From Patiriisocius marinistellae (lineage in GTDB: Bacteria > Bacteroidota > Bacteroidia > Flavobacteriales > Flavobacteriaceae), in NCBI RefSeq assembly GCF_009014635.1, contig NZ_BKCF01000001.1, positions 248,001 through 312,000 on the forward strand: a DNA stretch of 64,000 nt. The letters are read 5' to 3'. The number at the start of each line of letters is the position of its first letter. Positions within the stretch are counted from its first letter, which is position 1. A program made the position numbers and the translations under genes. Below are positions 17,390 to 27,600 of the stretch, in pieces. The notes under the pieces were generated by a model. The model was not told where the DNA came from. It worked only from the letters and a program-made list of their open reading frames with translations, and ran no database searches.

Positions 17390-17773
17390 TTATGCTTGCA
17401 TATTTTTTGCTTCAATGCTCAATGTTGCATGAGGCACTAACTTTAAACGCTCTGGATTAATTAATTTTCCAGTTACACGACAAACACCGTATGTTTTATT
17501 TTCAATACGAATTAACGCATTTTTAAGGTCACGTATAAATTTTTCTTGGCGTATTGCAAGCTGTGATGATGTTTCTTTGCTCATCACTTCACTTCCCTCA
17601 TCAAAGGCTTTGAATGTGGGAGAAGTGTCATCTGTTCCATTATCACTATCGTTTCTGTAAGCGCTTTCAATTAAATCTAATTGTTCTTTAGCGGCAACTA
17701 TTTTTTCTTTGATTAGATCTCTAAATTCTGCTAATTGTGCATCACTATATCTTGTTTTTGATTCTGTTGACAT
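17390..17773 (-). CDS. TraR/DksA-family RNA polymerase-binding protein
   Basis: DksA-family proteins bind in the RNA polymerase secondary channel and tune transcription, often with ppGpp. The 127-residue protein has the coiled-coil stretch (about 10-90) with acidic tip residues, and the C-terminal globular part YGVCRVTGKLINPERLKLVPHATLSIEAK. Only one cysteine (Cys98) remains of the four that bind zinc in E. coli DksA, a pattern usual in Bacteroidetes and similar to zinc-independent DksA2. It starts 5 bp after ileS and is almost certainly co-transcribed with it. Confidence 0.9.
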   Translation of the reverse strand: MSTESKTRYSDAQLAEFRDLIKEKIVAAKEQLDLIESAYRNDSDNGTDDTSPTFKAFDEGSEVMSKETSSQLAIRQEKFIRDLKNALIRIENKTYGVCRVTGKLINPERLKLVPHATLSIEAKNMQA

Positions 17774-17778
17774 AAGTT

Positions 17779-20700
17779 TTAAATTTTGTTAATCTTCAAT
17801 TTGGTTGTAATTCCATCAAAAGCAATTTCTGTTCCATTTGCTACATCCTCCTCAAATTGAAGCGTGTCTGTTAGTGTTTCCTCTTTAATATAAGTTACAT
17901 TTTCGGTAACTGCTTTTTCGAGCATTTCCTCTCTTTGTAACGTAACAATAATGTGATCTGTTACTTCAAAATCACTATCCTTTCTTAAATTTTGAATTCG
18001 ATTAACTAATTCTCTTGCAACGCCTTCATTTTTTAAGCTTTCAGAAATCGTTACATCTAGAGCAACCGTTATTCCTGCGTTGTTTGCAACAAGCCAACCT
18101 TCAATGTCTTGTGAGTTGATAATCACATCATCAAGTGTCAATGTAGTGTTTTTTTCTGAAATGTTAAGCGCCATCTCACCATCTTTTTCTAACAATTTTA
18201 TTTCTTCTTGTCCAAATCCTTGAATTGCAACGGCAACCATTTTCATGTCCTTACCAAAACGTGGTCCAAGTTTTTTAAAATCTGGTTTGATTTGCTTTAC
18301 TAAAATACCTGATCCTTCATCAATCAGCTCTATCTCTTTTACATTTACTTCACTTTTAATCAAATCACTAACTGCTTCAATTTCTTTTCTAGTAGCTTCA
18401 TCAAGCACTGGAATCATAATTTTTTGAAGTGGTTGACGAACTTTAATTTTCTCTCTTTGACGTAACGATAAAACAAGCGATGAAATTGTCTGCGCTTTTT
18501 GCATTCTGCGCTCTAAGCTACTATCGATTAATGCAGTGTTAGCTTTAGGAAAATCACTTAAGTGAACAGATTTATGGTTTTGATCACCCTTAGTTACGGC
18601 AGTTAAGTCCTTATAAAGCCTATCCATAAAAAATGGTGCAATTGGAGCTCCTAGTTTTGCAACTGTTTCAAGACATGTGTATAATGTTTGATACGCACTT
18701 ATTTTATCTTCTGCATAACTACCTTTCCAAAAGCGCCTTCTACTCAATCGTACAAACCAGTTACTTAGATTTTCTCCTACAAAATTTTGAATCGCTCTTG
18801 CAGCTCTTGTTGGTTCATAATCAGAAAAAGCTTCATCTACGGTTTGAATCAAAGTATTTAATTCACTTAAAATCCATCTATCAATTTCTGGTCGTTTTTC
18901 GTTACTAATATCTGCTTCAGAATAATTAAAATTATCCAGATTTGCATACAAGCTAAAAAAACTGTATGTATTATAAAGCGTACCAAAAAATTTATTACGC
19001 ACTTCACTTATTCCATCAAGGTCAAACTTTAAATTATCCCAAGGATTTGCATTACTTATCATGTACCAGCGCGTAGCATCTGGCCCATAAGTTGCTAACG
19101 TTTCAAAGGGGTCTGCCGCATTTCCAAGACGCTTAGACATTTTCTGTCCGTTTTTGTCAAGTACAAGCCCATTACTTACTACATTTTTATACGCAACATC
19201 ATCAAATATCATTGTCGCAATTGCATGTAATGTGTAAAACCATCCACGTGTTTGGTCAACACCCTCTGCGATAAAGTCTGCTTTACGCCATGTATTCTCT
19301 ACTTTTTCTTTATTCTCAAAAGGATAATGCCATTGCGCATACGGCATTGAACCACTATCAAACCAAACGTCAATAAGATCTGCCTCACGTTTCATGGGTT
19401 GCCCAGTTGCAGAGACTAAAACAATACCATCCACAATGTTTTTATGCAAGTCAACTTTTTCATAATTTTCTTCTGAAAAGTCACCCACATTAAAGCTCTC
19501 GTAAATATCATTTGGCATTAAGCCAGCCGTGACTGCTTTTGCCATTTCGGCTTTTAATTCTTCTATACTACCAATGACGATTTCTTCTTTTCCGTCTTCG
19601 GTTCTCCAAAGAGGTAATGGAATTCCCCAATAACGTGAACGTGATAAATTCCAGTCGTTTGCATTTGCTAACCAATTACCAAAACGACCTTCTCCTGTTG
19701 CCTTAGGCTTCCAATTAACTTCTTTGTTCAACTCATGCATACGATCTTTAAAGTCTGTTACTTTAATGAACCAAGAGTCTAATGGGTAGTATAAAATTGG
19801 TTTATCTGTTCGCCAGCAGTTAGGATAACTATGGACGTATTTTTCAACATGAAATGCTTTATTTTCGGTTTTTAATTTAATTGCCAATTCAACATCAATA
19901 CTTTTTTCTGGTGCTTCGCCATCATTGTAATATTCATTTTTGACATATTTTCCAGCAAATTCGCCCATTTCAGGTCTAAATTTTCCTTGTAAATCTACCA
20001 ATGGCACTAAATTTCCGTCTTCGTCCTTTACGAGCATTGGAGGAACCTCAGGTACTGCTTGTTTTGCAACGAGTGCATCATCTTGACCAAAAGTAGGTGC
20101 CGTATGCACGATTCCCGTTCCATCTTCAGTAGTCACAAAATCACCCGCAATAACTCTAAAAGCATTTTCAACTCCTGCATCTGGAATTGCGTAATCTAAT
20201 AATTGCTCATAGCGAATATCAATTAAATCTGCGCCTTTAAATTCTTTAAGAACACAAAAAGGGATTTTTTTATCTCCTTGCGTGTATGCGTCAACAGCAT
20301 CTTCATTTTCAGTTTCAGTGTATTTACCACCAAATTGTTTTCCAACTAAATTCTTTGCAAGAATTACATTGATAGGCAAAAACGTGTATTGATTAAATGT
20401 TTTAACAAGCACATAATCTATTTTAGAACCTACTGTCAATGCTGTATTACTTGGCAATGTCCAAGGCGTGGTTGTCCATGCAATAAAGCAAATATTGTTA
20501 CTAACCTCAGCTAAAAAATCTGGTAATGTGTTAGGCACAGCCTTAAACTGAGCTACCACCGTAGTATCTGTCACATCTTGATAGGTACCTGGCTGGTTTA
20601 ACTCATGACTACTTAATCCTGTTCCTGCTTTTGGCGAATATGGCTGGATAGTGTAGCCTTTGTAAAGTAAATCTTTGTTATAAATCTGTTTTAGCAACCA

Positions 20701-21186
20701 CCAGACAGATTCCATATATTTTGGTTTGTAGGTAATGTATGGGTCTTGCATGTCTACCCAATAACCATACTCCTCCGTCACTTTGTTCCACACATCTGTA
20801 TAACGCATTACTGCTTTTCTACAGGCGTCGTTATAAGCTTCGACAGAAATTTTCTTTCCAATATCCTCTTTTGTAATTCCAAGTTCTTTCTCAACCCCTA
20901 ATTCTATTGGCAAACCATGCGTATCCCAACCTGCTTTACGGTCAACCTTAAATCCCTTTTGAGTTTTATAGCGACAAAAAATATCCTTAATGGCGCGTGC
21001 CATTACGTGGTGAATACCGGGCATTCCATTTGCAGATGGTGGGCCTTCAAAAAACACAAAAGGTTCTGCTCCTTCACGAATAGCAATACTCTCTTCAAAA
21101 ATATTTTCTTCTTTCCAAAAATCGAGTATTTCCTCGCCCAGTTTTGGAAGGTCCAATCCTTTGTATTCTTTAAATTTTGTTGCCAT
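17779..21186 (-). CDS. ileS: Isoleucine--tRNA ligase
   Basis: IleS charges tRNA-Ile. The start at 21186 (MATKFKEYKGLDLPKLGEEI) is preferred over an in-frame ATG 33 bp upstream because it matches the usual N-terminus; it gives 1135 residues. The class I HIGH motif appears as GMPGIHHV near residue 55, and KMSKR near 683. The editing domain and the anticodon-binding C-terminal part are present, but the C-terminal zinc finger of the E. coli type is not seen. Length and KMSKR fit the eukaryote-like IleS2 class, many members of which tolerate mupirocin. It heads the ileS-dksA series. Confidence 0.96.
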   Translation of the reverse strand: MATKFKEYKGLDLPKLGEEILDFWKEENIFEESIAIREGAEPFVFFEGPPSANGMPGIHHVMARAIKDIFCRYKTQKGFKVDRKAGWDTHGLPIELGVEKELGITKEDIGKKISVEAYNDACRKAVMRYTDVWNKVTEEYGYWVDMQDPYITYKPKYMESVWWLLKQIYNKDLLYKGYTIQPYSPKAGTGLSSHELNQPGTYQDVTDTTVVAQFKAVPNTLPDFLAEVSNNICFIAWTTTPWTLPSNTALTVGSKIDYVLVKTFNQYTFLPINVILAKNLVGKQFGGKYTETENEDAVDAYTQGDKKIPFCVLKEFKGADLIDIRYEQLLDYAIPDAGVENAFRVIAGDFVTTEDGTGIVHTAPTFGQDDALVAKQAVPEVPPMLVKDEDGNLVPLVDLQGKFRPEMGEFAGKYVKNEYYNDGEAPEKSIDVELAIKLKTENKAFHVEKYVHSYPNCWRTDKPILYYPLDSWFIKVTDFKDRMHELNKEVNWKPKATGEGRFGNWLANANDWNLSRSRYWGIPLPLWRTEDGKEEIVIGSIEELKAEMAKAVTAGLMPNDIYESFNVGDFSEENYEKVDLHKNIVDGIVLVSATGQPMKREADLIDVWFDSGSMPYAQWHYPFENKEKVENTWRKADFIAEGVDQTRGWFYTLHAIATMIFDDVAYKNVVSNGLVLDKNGQKMSKRLGNAADPFETLATYGPDATRWYMISNANPWDNLKFDLDGISEVRNKFFGTLYNTYSFFSLYANLDNFNYSEADISNEKRPEIDRWILSELNTLIQTVDEAFSDYEPTRAARAIQNFVGENLSNWFVRLSRRRFWKGSYAEDKISAYQTLYTCLETVAKLGAPIAPFFMDRLYKDLTAVTKGDQNHKSVHLSDFPKANTALIDSSLERRMQKAQTISSLVLSLRQREKIKVRQPLQKIMIPVLDEATRKEIEAVSDLIKSEVNVKEIELIDEGSGILVKQIKPDFKKLGPRFGKDMKMVAVAIQGFGQEEIKLLEKDGEMALNISEKNTTLTLDDVIINSQDIEGWLVANNAGITVALDVTISESLKNEGVARELVNRIQNLRKDSDFEVTDHIIVTLQREEMLEKAVTENVTYIKEETLTDTLQFEEDVANGTEIAFDGITTKLKINKI

Positions 21187-21469
21187 TTGTGGTTCTGTAT
21201 TTTTACCTTGATTTTTCAAAAGCTTTTCAAAGAGTTTTTTTTGAATTCTGAAATTTTAAATGCATTAAAATTTCAGAATCAATTATATTCCATTTTAAGG
21301 GTGCGAATTTACAGAATTTTGATTTAAATGTATAGTAGTAAAACTATTCATAACTATAGCAAACAAAATAATTGAATTGCGGTTAATTATGTTACATATA
21401 CCTACGTTCGTGCTACTAATCAAAATTACCTTATTTTTAAACTTCACTAACTACCATTATTTTAGTCTT

Positions 21470-23515
21470 ATGTTTAAAAAATACCTCGCAACCATTTTCC
21501 TGTTGCTATTTTGTATGGGCATTCCCCCTGTCAACGCGCAAGACGAAATTTCTATTGAAGAGCGTATTGAAAAACTAATGCAACTTGTTGAAAATTCTGA
21601 AGGTATTGAAAAACTACAATGGCTAGACAGTCTTTCAAATATAATTGCCTACGATACAAATTTTATGAATGATAGTATTGTACTCACAACTATAAAATTT
21701 GCTAAAAAATTAGACTCGTTCAACACAGCAACTTGGCACATTGCCAATGAAATTTATCATCTAAACTCAAGAAAAGGAACGCCAGAAAAATCGAAAGAAT
21801 TATTTCTAAAATCGATGAAACATAGAGCGAAAGTAAATGACCCCAATGTGCTATGTAAATACTTTTATGAAGGTGGAAATACGCATTACTTTTTAGGTGA
21901 ATTTGAAACAGCGCTACAACTTTTTGACAGCACTTTTATACAAGCTAAAAGAGCAAATAACAATCGTTTTATTGGGCTAGCTAAGCTAGGAAAAGGGCAG
22001 GTCTACACAGATTCTGGAGACTTTGGCAACGCATCTTTAACGTTACAGGACGCTATAAAATTCTTTACCATAAAACAAGATTCTACAAGTATTATCGAGG
22101 CTAAAAATTCGTTGTCAATTTTATATAGCAAAAATGGTTTTTATGATGAAGCAGAGACAGAACGAAACGAGATAATCAAATTCGAAGTTGCCGGTGGGCA
22201 TTTCAATACATTACCAGCAGTATATTATAATGCAGCTGCAGATTACAATAAACAGGATAGACAAATGGATAGAATTGTCTCCTTAAAATTATCACTGGAA
22301 GCAGCTAGAAAGTCTGACCATATAAATTTTTATGAGCCCATCATGTTAACGGGACTTATTGCTGCATATGCTGAAAATGATAGTTTACAAGAGGCAAAAT
22401 TTTATTTAAAAAAAATATACAAAAATAAAGAGCAAAATACTTCTGGACAGTTTAGGGACTATTATCTGGGCGCTATTAAAAATATGGCATTCGCCGAAAT
22501 GGAGTACTCAAAAGCAATAGAGTATGGCACCGAATATTTAAAATCAAAACGCCAAGGAAAACAATACGAAGAAATACAAGCTGCCGAAAAATTTTTGGCT
22601 AAGGTGTATCAAACCATTGGAGAAAAAGGGAAGGCGTTTGACCATTATATTGAATATTCTAAAATAAAGGATAGTATTGAAAATGCTAAAAAAGTACGCG
22701 TGCTATCTTATTACCAAACCATCTATGAAACTGAAAAACTTGATTTAAAAATTAAAGCGCAACAAAAAGATATTGCGTTTATTAATGAAATGAACAAGGT
22801 GAGAATGCAATGGTTTTTCTTGGTTATACTTTTGTTAATTGGAATTTTTGGGGTTTTCTGGTTAGCTCGCTCTCGAAATTACGCAAGAAATAAACAAAAA
22901 CTTCAAGAAGAATTCACTAAGGATGTTTTAAAGACGCAGGAAAAAGAGCGTGCTCGCATTGCGGGTGAACTTCACGATAGCGTGGGTCAAAAATTATTGA
23001 TACTTAAAAACTCCTTAGTTCAAAAAGACAATGGGGATAAAAAGGAGATAGATTTAGTGGGCGATACCATTAAAGAGGTGAGAGAGATGAGCCATGGTTT
23101 ACATCCGTTTCAGTTTGAGAAATTGGGGCTTGTGCAATCACTTAAGAACATGGTGGAGACATTTCAGAAAAACTCAAACATTTTTTATTCCGAAGATATT
23201 GAAATTGAATACTTAAAATTTCCGAAGGAAAAAGAAATATACGTATTTAGAATGTTACAAGAAGCCATAACTAATGTTGAAAAACATAGTGATGCAACGG
23301 CATGTAATCTTACTGCAACAGAAAGTAACAATCAAATAATTTTTATATTAAAAGACAATGGAAAAGGTTTTGATTTAAATAAAAATACCACTGAATGGAA
23401 AGGATTAGGCATGAAAACTCTAGAAGAAAGAGCACGGTTTATTGATGCAAATTTACAAATAGACTCCCTCCCACACAAAGGTACGACCATCACGCTAAAA
23501 ATACCAATAAAATGA
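21470..23515 (+). CDS. TPR-containing sensor histidine kinase, HisKA_3 type
   Basis: The ATG at 21470 gives a proper signal peptide (MFKKYLATIFLLLFCMGIPPVNAQ) and 681 residues; the longer frame from 21377 adds an unlikely 31-residue leader. The sensor part (about 30-430) is built of TPR-like helical repeats and is predicted to be periplasmic. One membrane segment lies near 446-468 (WFFLVILLLIGIFGVFWLA). The dimerisation/phosphoacceptor motif ERARIAGELHDSVGQ follows (His near 502), then an HATPase domain (LQEAITNVEKHS, DNGKGFD, KGLGMKTLEERA). It overlaps the LuxR-type response regulator by 4 bp. The TPR sensor probably reads a protein or envelope signal. Confidence 0.92.
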   Translation: MFKKYLATIFLLLFCMGIPPVNAQDEISIEERIEKLMQLVENSEGIEKLQWLDSLSNIIAYDTNFMNDSIVLTTIKFAKKLDSFNTATWHIANEIYHLNSRKGTPEKSKELFLKSMKHRAKVNDPNVLCKYFYEGGNTHYFLGEFETALQLFDSTFIQAKRANNNRFIGLAKLGKGQVYTDSGDFGNASLTLQDAIKFFTIKQDSTSIIEAKNSLSILYSKNGFYDEAETERNEIIKFEVAGGHFNTLPAVYYNAAADYNKQDRQMDRIVSLKLSLEAARKSDHINFYEPIMLTGLIAAYAENDSLQEAKFYLKKIYKNKEQNTSGQFRDYYLGAIKNMAFAEMEYSKAIEYGTEYLKSKRQGKQYEEIQAAEKFLAKVYQTIGEKGKAFDHYIEYSKIKDSIENAKKVRVLSYYQTIYETEKLDLKIKAQQKDIAFINEMNKVRMQWFFLVILLLIGIFGVFWLARSRNYARNKQKLQEEFTKDVLKTQEKERARIAGELHDSVGQKLLILKNSLVQKDNGDKKEIDLVGDTIKEVREMSHGLHPFQFEKLGLVQSLKNMVETFQKNSNIFYSEDIEIEYLKFPKEKEIYVFRMLQEAITNVEKHSDATACNLTATESNNQIIFILKDNGKGFDLNKNTTEWKGLGMKTLEERARFIDANLQIDSLPHKGTTITLKIPIK

Positions 23516-24138
23516 ATTCTACAATTGTTATAGCAGACGACCACCCCATATTATTAACTGGTACAAAAGCTTTTTTAGAAAGTAAAAATTTTACTATTCT
23601 AGCAACTGCGATGGATGGAAATGATGCTTATAATAAAATTGTAAAATATGAACCCCATGTGGCAATTTTGGACTTTGATATGCCCAAACTCAATGGCTTA
23701 GAAGTCGCAAAAGAATGTCAGTCTAACAATATTGACGTTATAATTATAATATTGACCTTATTTAAGGAGGAAGCAATTTTACAGGAAATAGGAAAATCAA
23801 TTCAAGGGTATTTGTTAAAAGAAGACGCCCTTCAAGAAATTGAACTTTGTATTAAAAAGGTTTTGTCTGGAGAAACCTTCGTGAGTAAAAATATTGAATC
23901 TGGCATTCATTTTCCGGCAAGTAGCGAAGAGCTAAACAACCTCACCATTGCCGAATCTAAAATATTGCGTTACCTAGCAAAAAACTTTTCTTCATCTCAA
24001 ATTGCCGAAGAACTCTTTATCTCAAAACGAACGGTAGAAAAACACCGAAGCAACATTATTAAAAAACTAGAAATCCCACCGTCTCAAAATGGTTTATTGC
24101 TTTGGGTGCAAAAACATCCTGAGCTTTTTCAGGAGTAG
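23512..24138 (+). CDS. LuxR/NarL-family response regulator
   Basis: This 208-residue protein has a receiver domain (ADDHP with acidic residues 9-10, phosphoacceptor Asp54 in AILDFDMP, Lys in YLLKED) and a C-terminal LuxR helix-turn-helix (ESKILRYLAKNFSSSQIAEELFISKRTVEKHRSNIIKKL). It starts inside the kinase stop codon (ATGA overlap), so the two form a cognate pair. Its recognition-helix region SKRTVEKHRSNIIKKL is identical to that of the solo LuxR protein encoded 195 bp downstream. Both may therefore read the same DNA site, and the paired palindromes at 24282 and 24578 are the obvious candidates. Confidence 0.94.
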   Translation: MNSTIVIADDHPILLTGTKAFLESKNFTILATAMDGNDAYNKIVKYEPHVAILDFDMPKLNGLEVAKECQSNNIDVIIIILTLFKEEAILQEIGKSIQGYLLKEDALQEIELCIKKVLSGETFVSKNIESGIHFPASSEELNNLTIAESKILRYLAKNFSSSQIAEELFISKRTVEKHRSNIIKKLEIPPSQNGLLLWVQKHPELFQE

Positions 24139-24208
24139 AATTATTTAGAATACTTTAGTTTTCGATTTCATTTTCATTTTCGATTTCAAAGCGGTTGCTG
24201 AGTGATTT

Positions 24209-24222
24209 ACAGCTATAGCTGT
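24209..24222. promoter_or_regulatory. 14-bp perfect palindrome ACAGCTATAGCTGT
   Basis: A perfect palindrome in the 194-bp gap between the response regulator and the solo luxR gene. It is neither followed by a T run nor repeated elsewhere in the window. It could be a regulator site; its function is unknown. Confidence 0.3.
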
Positions 24223-24281
24223 TCAATCAATCTTACAATTTGTTTTCTGAAAAATGTATCGAAGCACGATTTCCAAGAGGA

Positions 24282-24299
24282 TACGTAGGTCTACGTATT
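24282..24299 (+). promoter_or_regulatory. Palindromic operator candidate, copy A (before solo luxR)
   Basis: TACGTAGGTCTACGTATT contains the inverted arms TACGTAG and CTACGTA around GT. The same 18 bases recur at 24578. In both places exactly 21 nt separate the repeat from a -7-like box. The position, just upstream of the -33 region, suits an activator site bound by a LuxR dimer. Confidence 0.75.
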
Positions 24300-24320
24300 C
24301 CACAGCCCGCTACTTGCATT

Positions 24321-24328
24321 TACCTTTG
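24321..24328 (+). promoter_or_regulatory. -7 box of solo luxR gene, predicts leaderless mRNA
   Basis: TACCTTTG is a perfect TAnnTTTG box, followed by TGTT and the ATG at 24333. The 4-nt gap predicts transcription starting at the start codon. Confidence 0.6.
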
Positions 24329-24332
24329 TGTT

Positions 24333-24572
24333 ATGGCATCTAACCACCCCATATCACGAACATCAAGAAAGAAACTCGCCGCGTTAAGCTCGACCGAAAT
24401 TGTTATTCTTAAGCTAATAAAACTTGGTTGCACTTCCATTCAAATTGCTGAGCGTAGAGATTGTTCTAAACGCACTGTAGAGAAACACCGTAGTAATATT
24501 ATTAAGAAATTAGGTTTAACCTCTTCGCAACAGGCGCTATATTTCTATTTAATGAAAAACCCTGATTTTTAG
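24333..24572 (+). CDS. Small solo LuxR-type helix-turn-helix regulator
   Basis: The start at 24333 (MASNHPISRTSRKKL) gives a 79-residue protein that is little more than a LuxR DNA-binding domain (LSSTEIVILKLIKLGCTSIQIAERRDCSKRTVEKHRSNIIKKLGLTSS, split here only by the protein's end). There is no receiver domain. A longer frame from 24240 would run through the palindromic repeat and the -7 box and is rejected. The recognition segment matches that of the upstream response regulator. The gene is flanked on both sides by the same 18-bp palindrome, suggesting it activates or represses itself and the 1968-residue exoprotein gene downstream. Confidence 0.85.
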   Translation: MASNHPISRTSRKKLAALSSTEIVILKLIKLGCTSIQIAERRDCSKRTVEKHRSNIIKKLGLTSSQQALYFYLMKNPDF

Positions 24573-24577
24573 CACAC

Positions 24578-24595
24578 TACGTAGGTCTACGTATT
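24578..24595 (+). promoter_or_regulatory. Palindromic operator candidate, copy B (before FG-GAP gene)
   Basis: An exact second copy of the 18-bp sequence at 24282, starting 5 bp after the solo luxR stop codon and 43 bp before the ATG of the giant secreted protein. The distance to the following -7-like box is again 21 nt. No further copy was found in the window. Confidence 0.75.
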
Positions 24596-24616
24596 GTTTT
24601 TAAAACCTAGGAGCTA

Positions 24617-24624
24617 TATCTTTA
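24617..24624 (+). promoter_or_regulatory. -7-like box before FG-GAP gene
   Basis: TATCTTTA fits TAnnTTTG with one mismatch. It lies 21 nt after operator copy B and 14 nt before the ATG at 24639. The equal spacing at copy A supports its reality. Confidence 0.5.
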
Positions 24625-24638
24625 AAAAAACTTAAATT

Positions 24639-27600
24639 ATGAATAATTTTCACAAAAATCTGTTGCCACTTTACATCCTGTTACTTTTTAGTATTTCTTC
24701 AATTGCTCAGGCATCATTCGTAGGCACAGTTCCTGGAAGCGGAGGTCAAAATATTGCGGCAAATACGAATATAGAAATATTTTTAATCCCTGGACCTATA
24801 GATAATGCCACCGTAAATTCTAATAATATTATTGTTTTAGGTTCTCAGTCTGGTATTCATTCCGGGGTCTTCAGTTCTTTCGATTCTTCATCATCTAGTG
24901 TTACGTTTAATCCTTCTCAGGATTTTTTACCTGGAGAATTGGTTACAATCCACGTTACTGATGGAGTGATGAGCGGTGGTGATGCAATAAATGGTCCTGG
25001 AATGGATAGTTTTACCATCGTTGGTGCTCCACTCGATCCAGCAGGGTCTAGTTATTTTCAAACAATTATTGATGCTCCAAATAATCTTATTAATGACGAT
25101 GCCACAACGTTAGTTGATCTTAATGGCGATGACAATCTCGATATTGTAACAATAATACAAAATGAAGGAGCAGTTTGGTATCAAAATAGTGGAGGGTTAG
25201 ATCTTGTATATACAAAGCAACCTCTTTTATCACCTAATGATGATTCAATTAGTCATATAGTGACAGGAGATATTAATGGAGATGGTGATATAGATTTTAT
25301 TGCAGCAAATAATGATGAAGAAGTTTATTGGTATGAGAGTAGCGGTGGGTTAAACCCTACATTTACGGCTCATTTAGTTAGTGATCCTGGTTTTCCTATG
25401 ACAAATTTTTTCTTCTTTCGTTCACTTAATGTTGGAGATTTAAATAATGATGGCGAATTAGACATTATTGTGGGGACAATAGATGGTCTTTATACATTTG
25501 AAAACAACGGTAATGGCAACTCATTTTCTCGAAATACTCTAATAACAGATAGAGTTCAAGAGGTTGTAGTGAGAGACTTAGATAGAGATAATGATTTAGA
25601 TATTATAGTAATAACTGCAATAATTGTAAGTGGGTCTTTTGAATATTCACTACGGTGGTTTAATAATAATGGAAATGAAAACCCTAGCTTTACAAATACA
25701 TTTATTGATGATACGGAAGTAGTATTTGACCTTATAGTTGGTGAAATATCTGGGGATAACGCTCTTGATATTGTTATACGCCAAAACCAAAGTCCAAGAA
25801 TAAGGAAATTTACTAACAATGGTGCAAATACTTTTACAGCAGGTGCAATAAATCTATCAACTCAATACACCTCTATTGCCTTAGCAGATTTTGATGGAGA
25901 TGGGGATCAAGATTTAATGGCAAATAGAAGTTTTTCTCCTAGTTTTACGACTATTTTTTATAACAGTGGTAGCGGTTCATTTAGTTCATCGAGCATTGGG
26001 TCTACAATTTTAGCTGGAAATATTCTAAAAGGAGATATTGATGGAGATGCTGATATTGATGCAGTTTTAGTCCGCTCTAATAATCTAGCATTTCTAAGAA
26101 CCAATCTGAGCAAACCTAACTTGTTAACTACAACACCCGTATTTAATGGCCTTAATATTTCAGCAGATAGTAATATTACTTTCAACTTTGACGCAGCAGT
26201 GAATGCTGGCTTAAATCCAGTTAATTCAATTATAATATGTGGCTCACAATCTGGTGAAATAACGGGAGACCTTACTGGAGTAAATACGGCAACGCTTACA
26301 TTTAACCCAACCAAAAACTTCACTGCAAATGAGATTGTTAGTATTAGTATTACAAATGATTTAGTATTAAACCCGTCCACTTTTACTTTTACCTTAGGTG
26401 TTAGTCCATTGAGTCCAGGAGAATTTACAAATGATCAAAACAACATTACAACAACTGCAGACTTTGCATGGGATGTTGAATCTGCAGATCTCGATGGCGA
26501 TGGAGATTTAGATGTAATTTCGTCTTCGCTTGGAGCTGATACTGTTGGCTGGTATGCTAATGATGGTTCCGGCAATTTTGGTGCGCTCAATACCATTTCA
26601 ACTACAATGGCAAATCCACGTGATGTTAGTTTAGGTGATCTTGATGGTGACGGTGATCTTGATGTTTTGGTAGCAGATAGTAGTTTGGACATAATTGGCT
26701 GGTTTGCAAATAATGGCTCAGGCACTTTTGGAAGCATACAAAATATTGCTACATCTCGTAACGACGCTTATAGCGTTACTGCAGCAGATTTAGATAATGA
26801 TGGTGATTTAGATGTCTTAACATCTTCTGATAATGGTGTAGAACGATTTACCAATGATGGCTCAGGTACATTTACGCTGGCACAAGTTGTAAACCCTTCA
26901 GATTCGCGTGGTGTATTCACAACAGATTTAGATAATGATGGCGATTTAGATATAATTGCAACATTTACCGATTTTGGTCAGGTAGCAAGATTTCTCAATG
27001 ATGGTACAGGTAATCTTGAAACTCCTAATATTGTAGCAAACTGGACATCTGGCATAAACACATTAGGCGTTTCATTAGCAGATGTGGATTTAGATGGCGA
27101 TATCGATGTGATTTCTTCTTCAAGTTTAGATGATGCTATATCTTGGTTTGCTAACGATGGTAACGGATTATTCTCTGCTTCTTCTGGAAATATAATTAGC
27201 ACGGCAAGTACTTTTATCACAGATATTACAAATGCAGATTTAGATGGTGATGGCGATTTTGATATTATTATATCCGATTTTAATGATGACCAAGTTACTT
27301 GGTTTGAAAATGACGGCTTAGGCGTTTTCGGAGCTTCAACAATAATCACATCTACCGCAGATGGTGCAAGAGCTGTTTCTGCTGCCGATTTAGATGGTGA
27401 TGGTGACGTAGATATCTTGTCAGCTTCACAAATAGATGATCGCATTGCGTGGTATGAAAATTTTGCATTTCAAATAGAAGACACTAATCCTACTATCCAC
27501 GCAATTAATGTTCCTGTTACGCAGGATATAATGCTTGGTTTTACTGAAGATGTAGATCCCTCTACAATCACTAATACAAACATAACAATTACAGGCAACC

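Noticed and set aside
21377-21469. Upstream extension of the sensor kinase (31 residues)
   Set aside because: The downstream ATG at 21470 starts a proper signal peptide; the extension would add a second hydrophobic stretch.
24240-24332. Upstream extension of the solo LuxR protein
   Set aside because: It would be translated through the palindromic repeat and the -7 box, and residues there do not fit a LuxR domain.
26435-27445. Minus-strand frames rich in Ser/Pro/Lys opposite the FG-GAP gene
   Set aside because: They are antisense images of the DLDGDGD repeats and recur with the repeat period.
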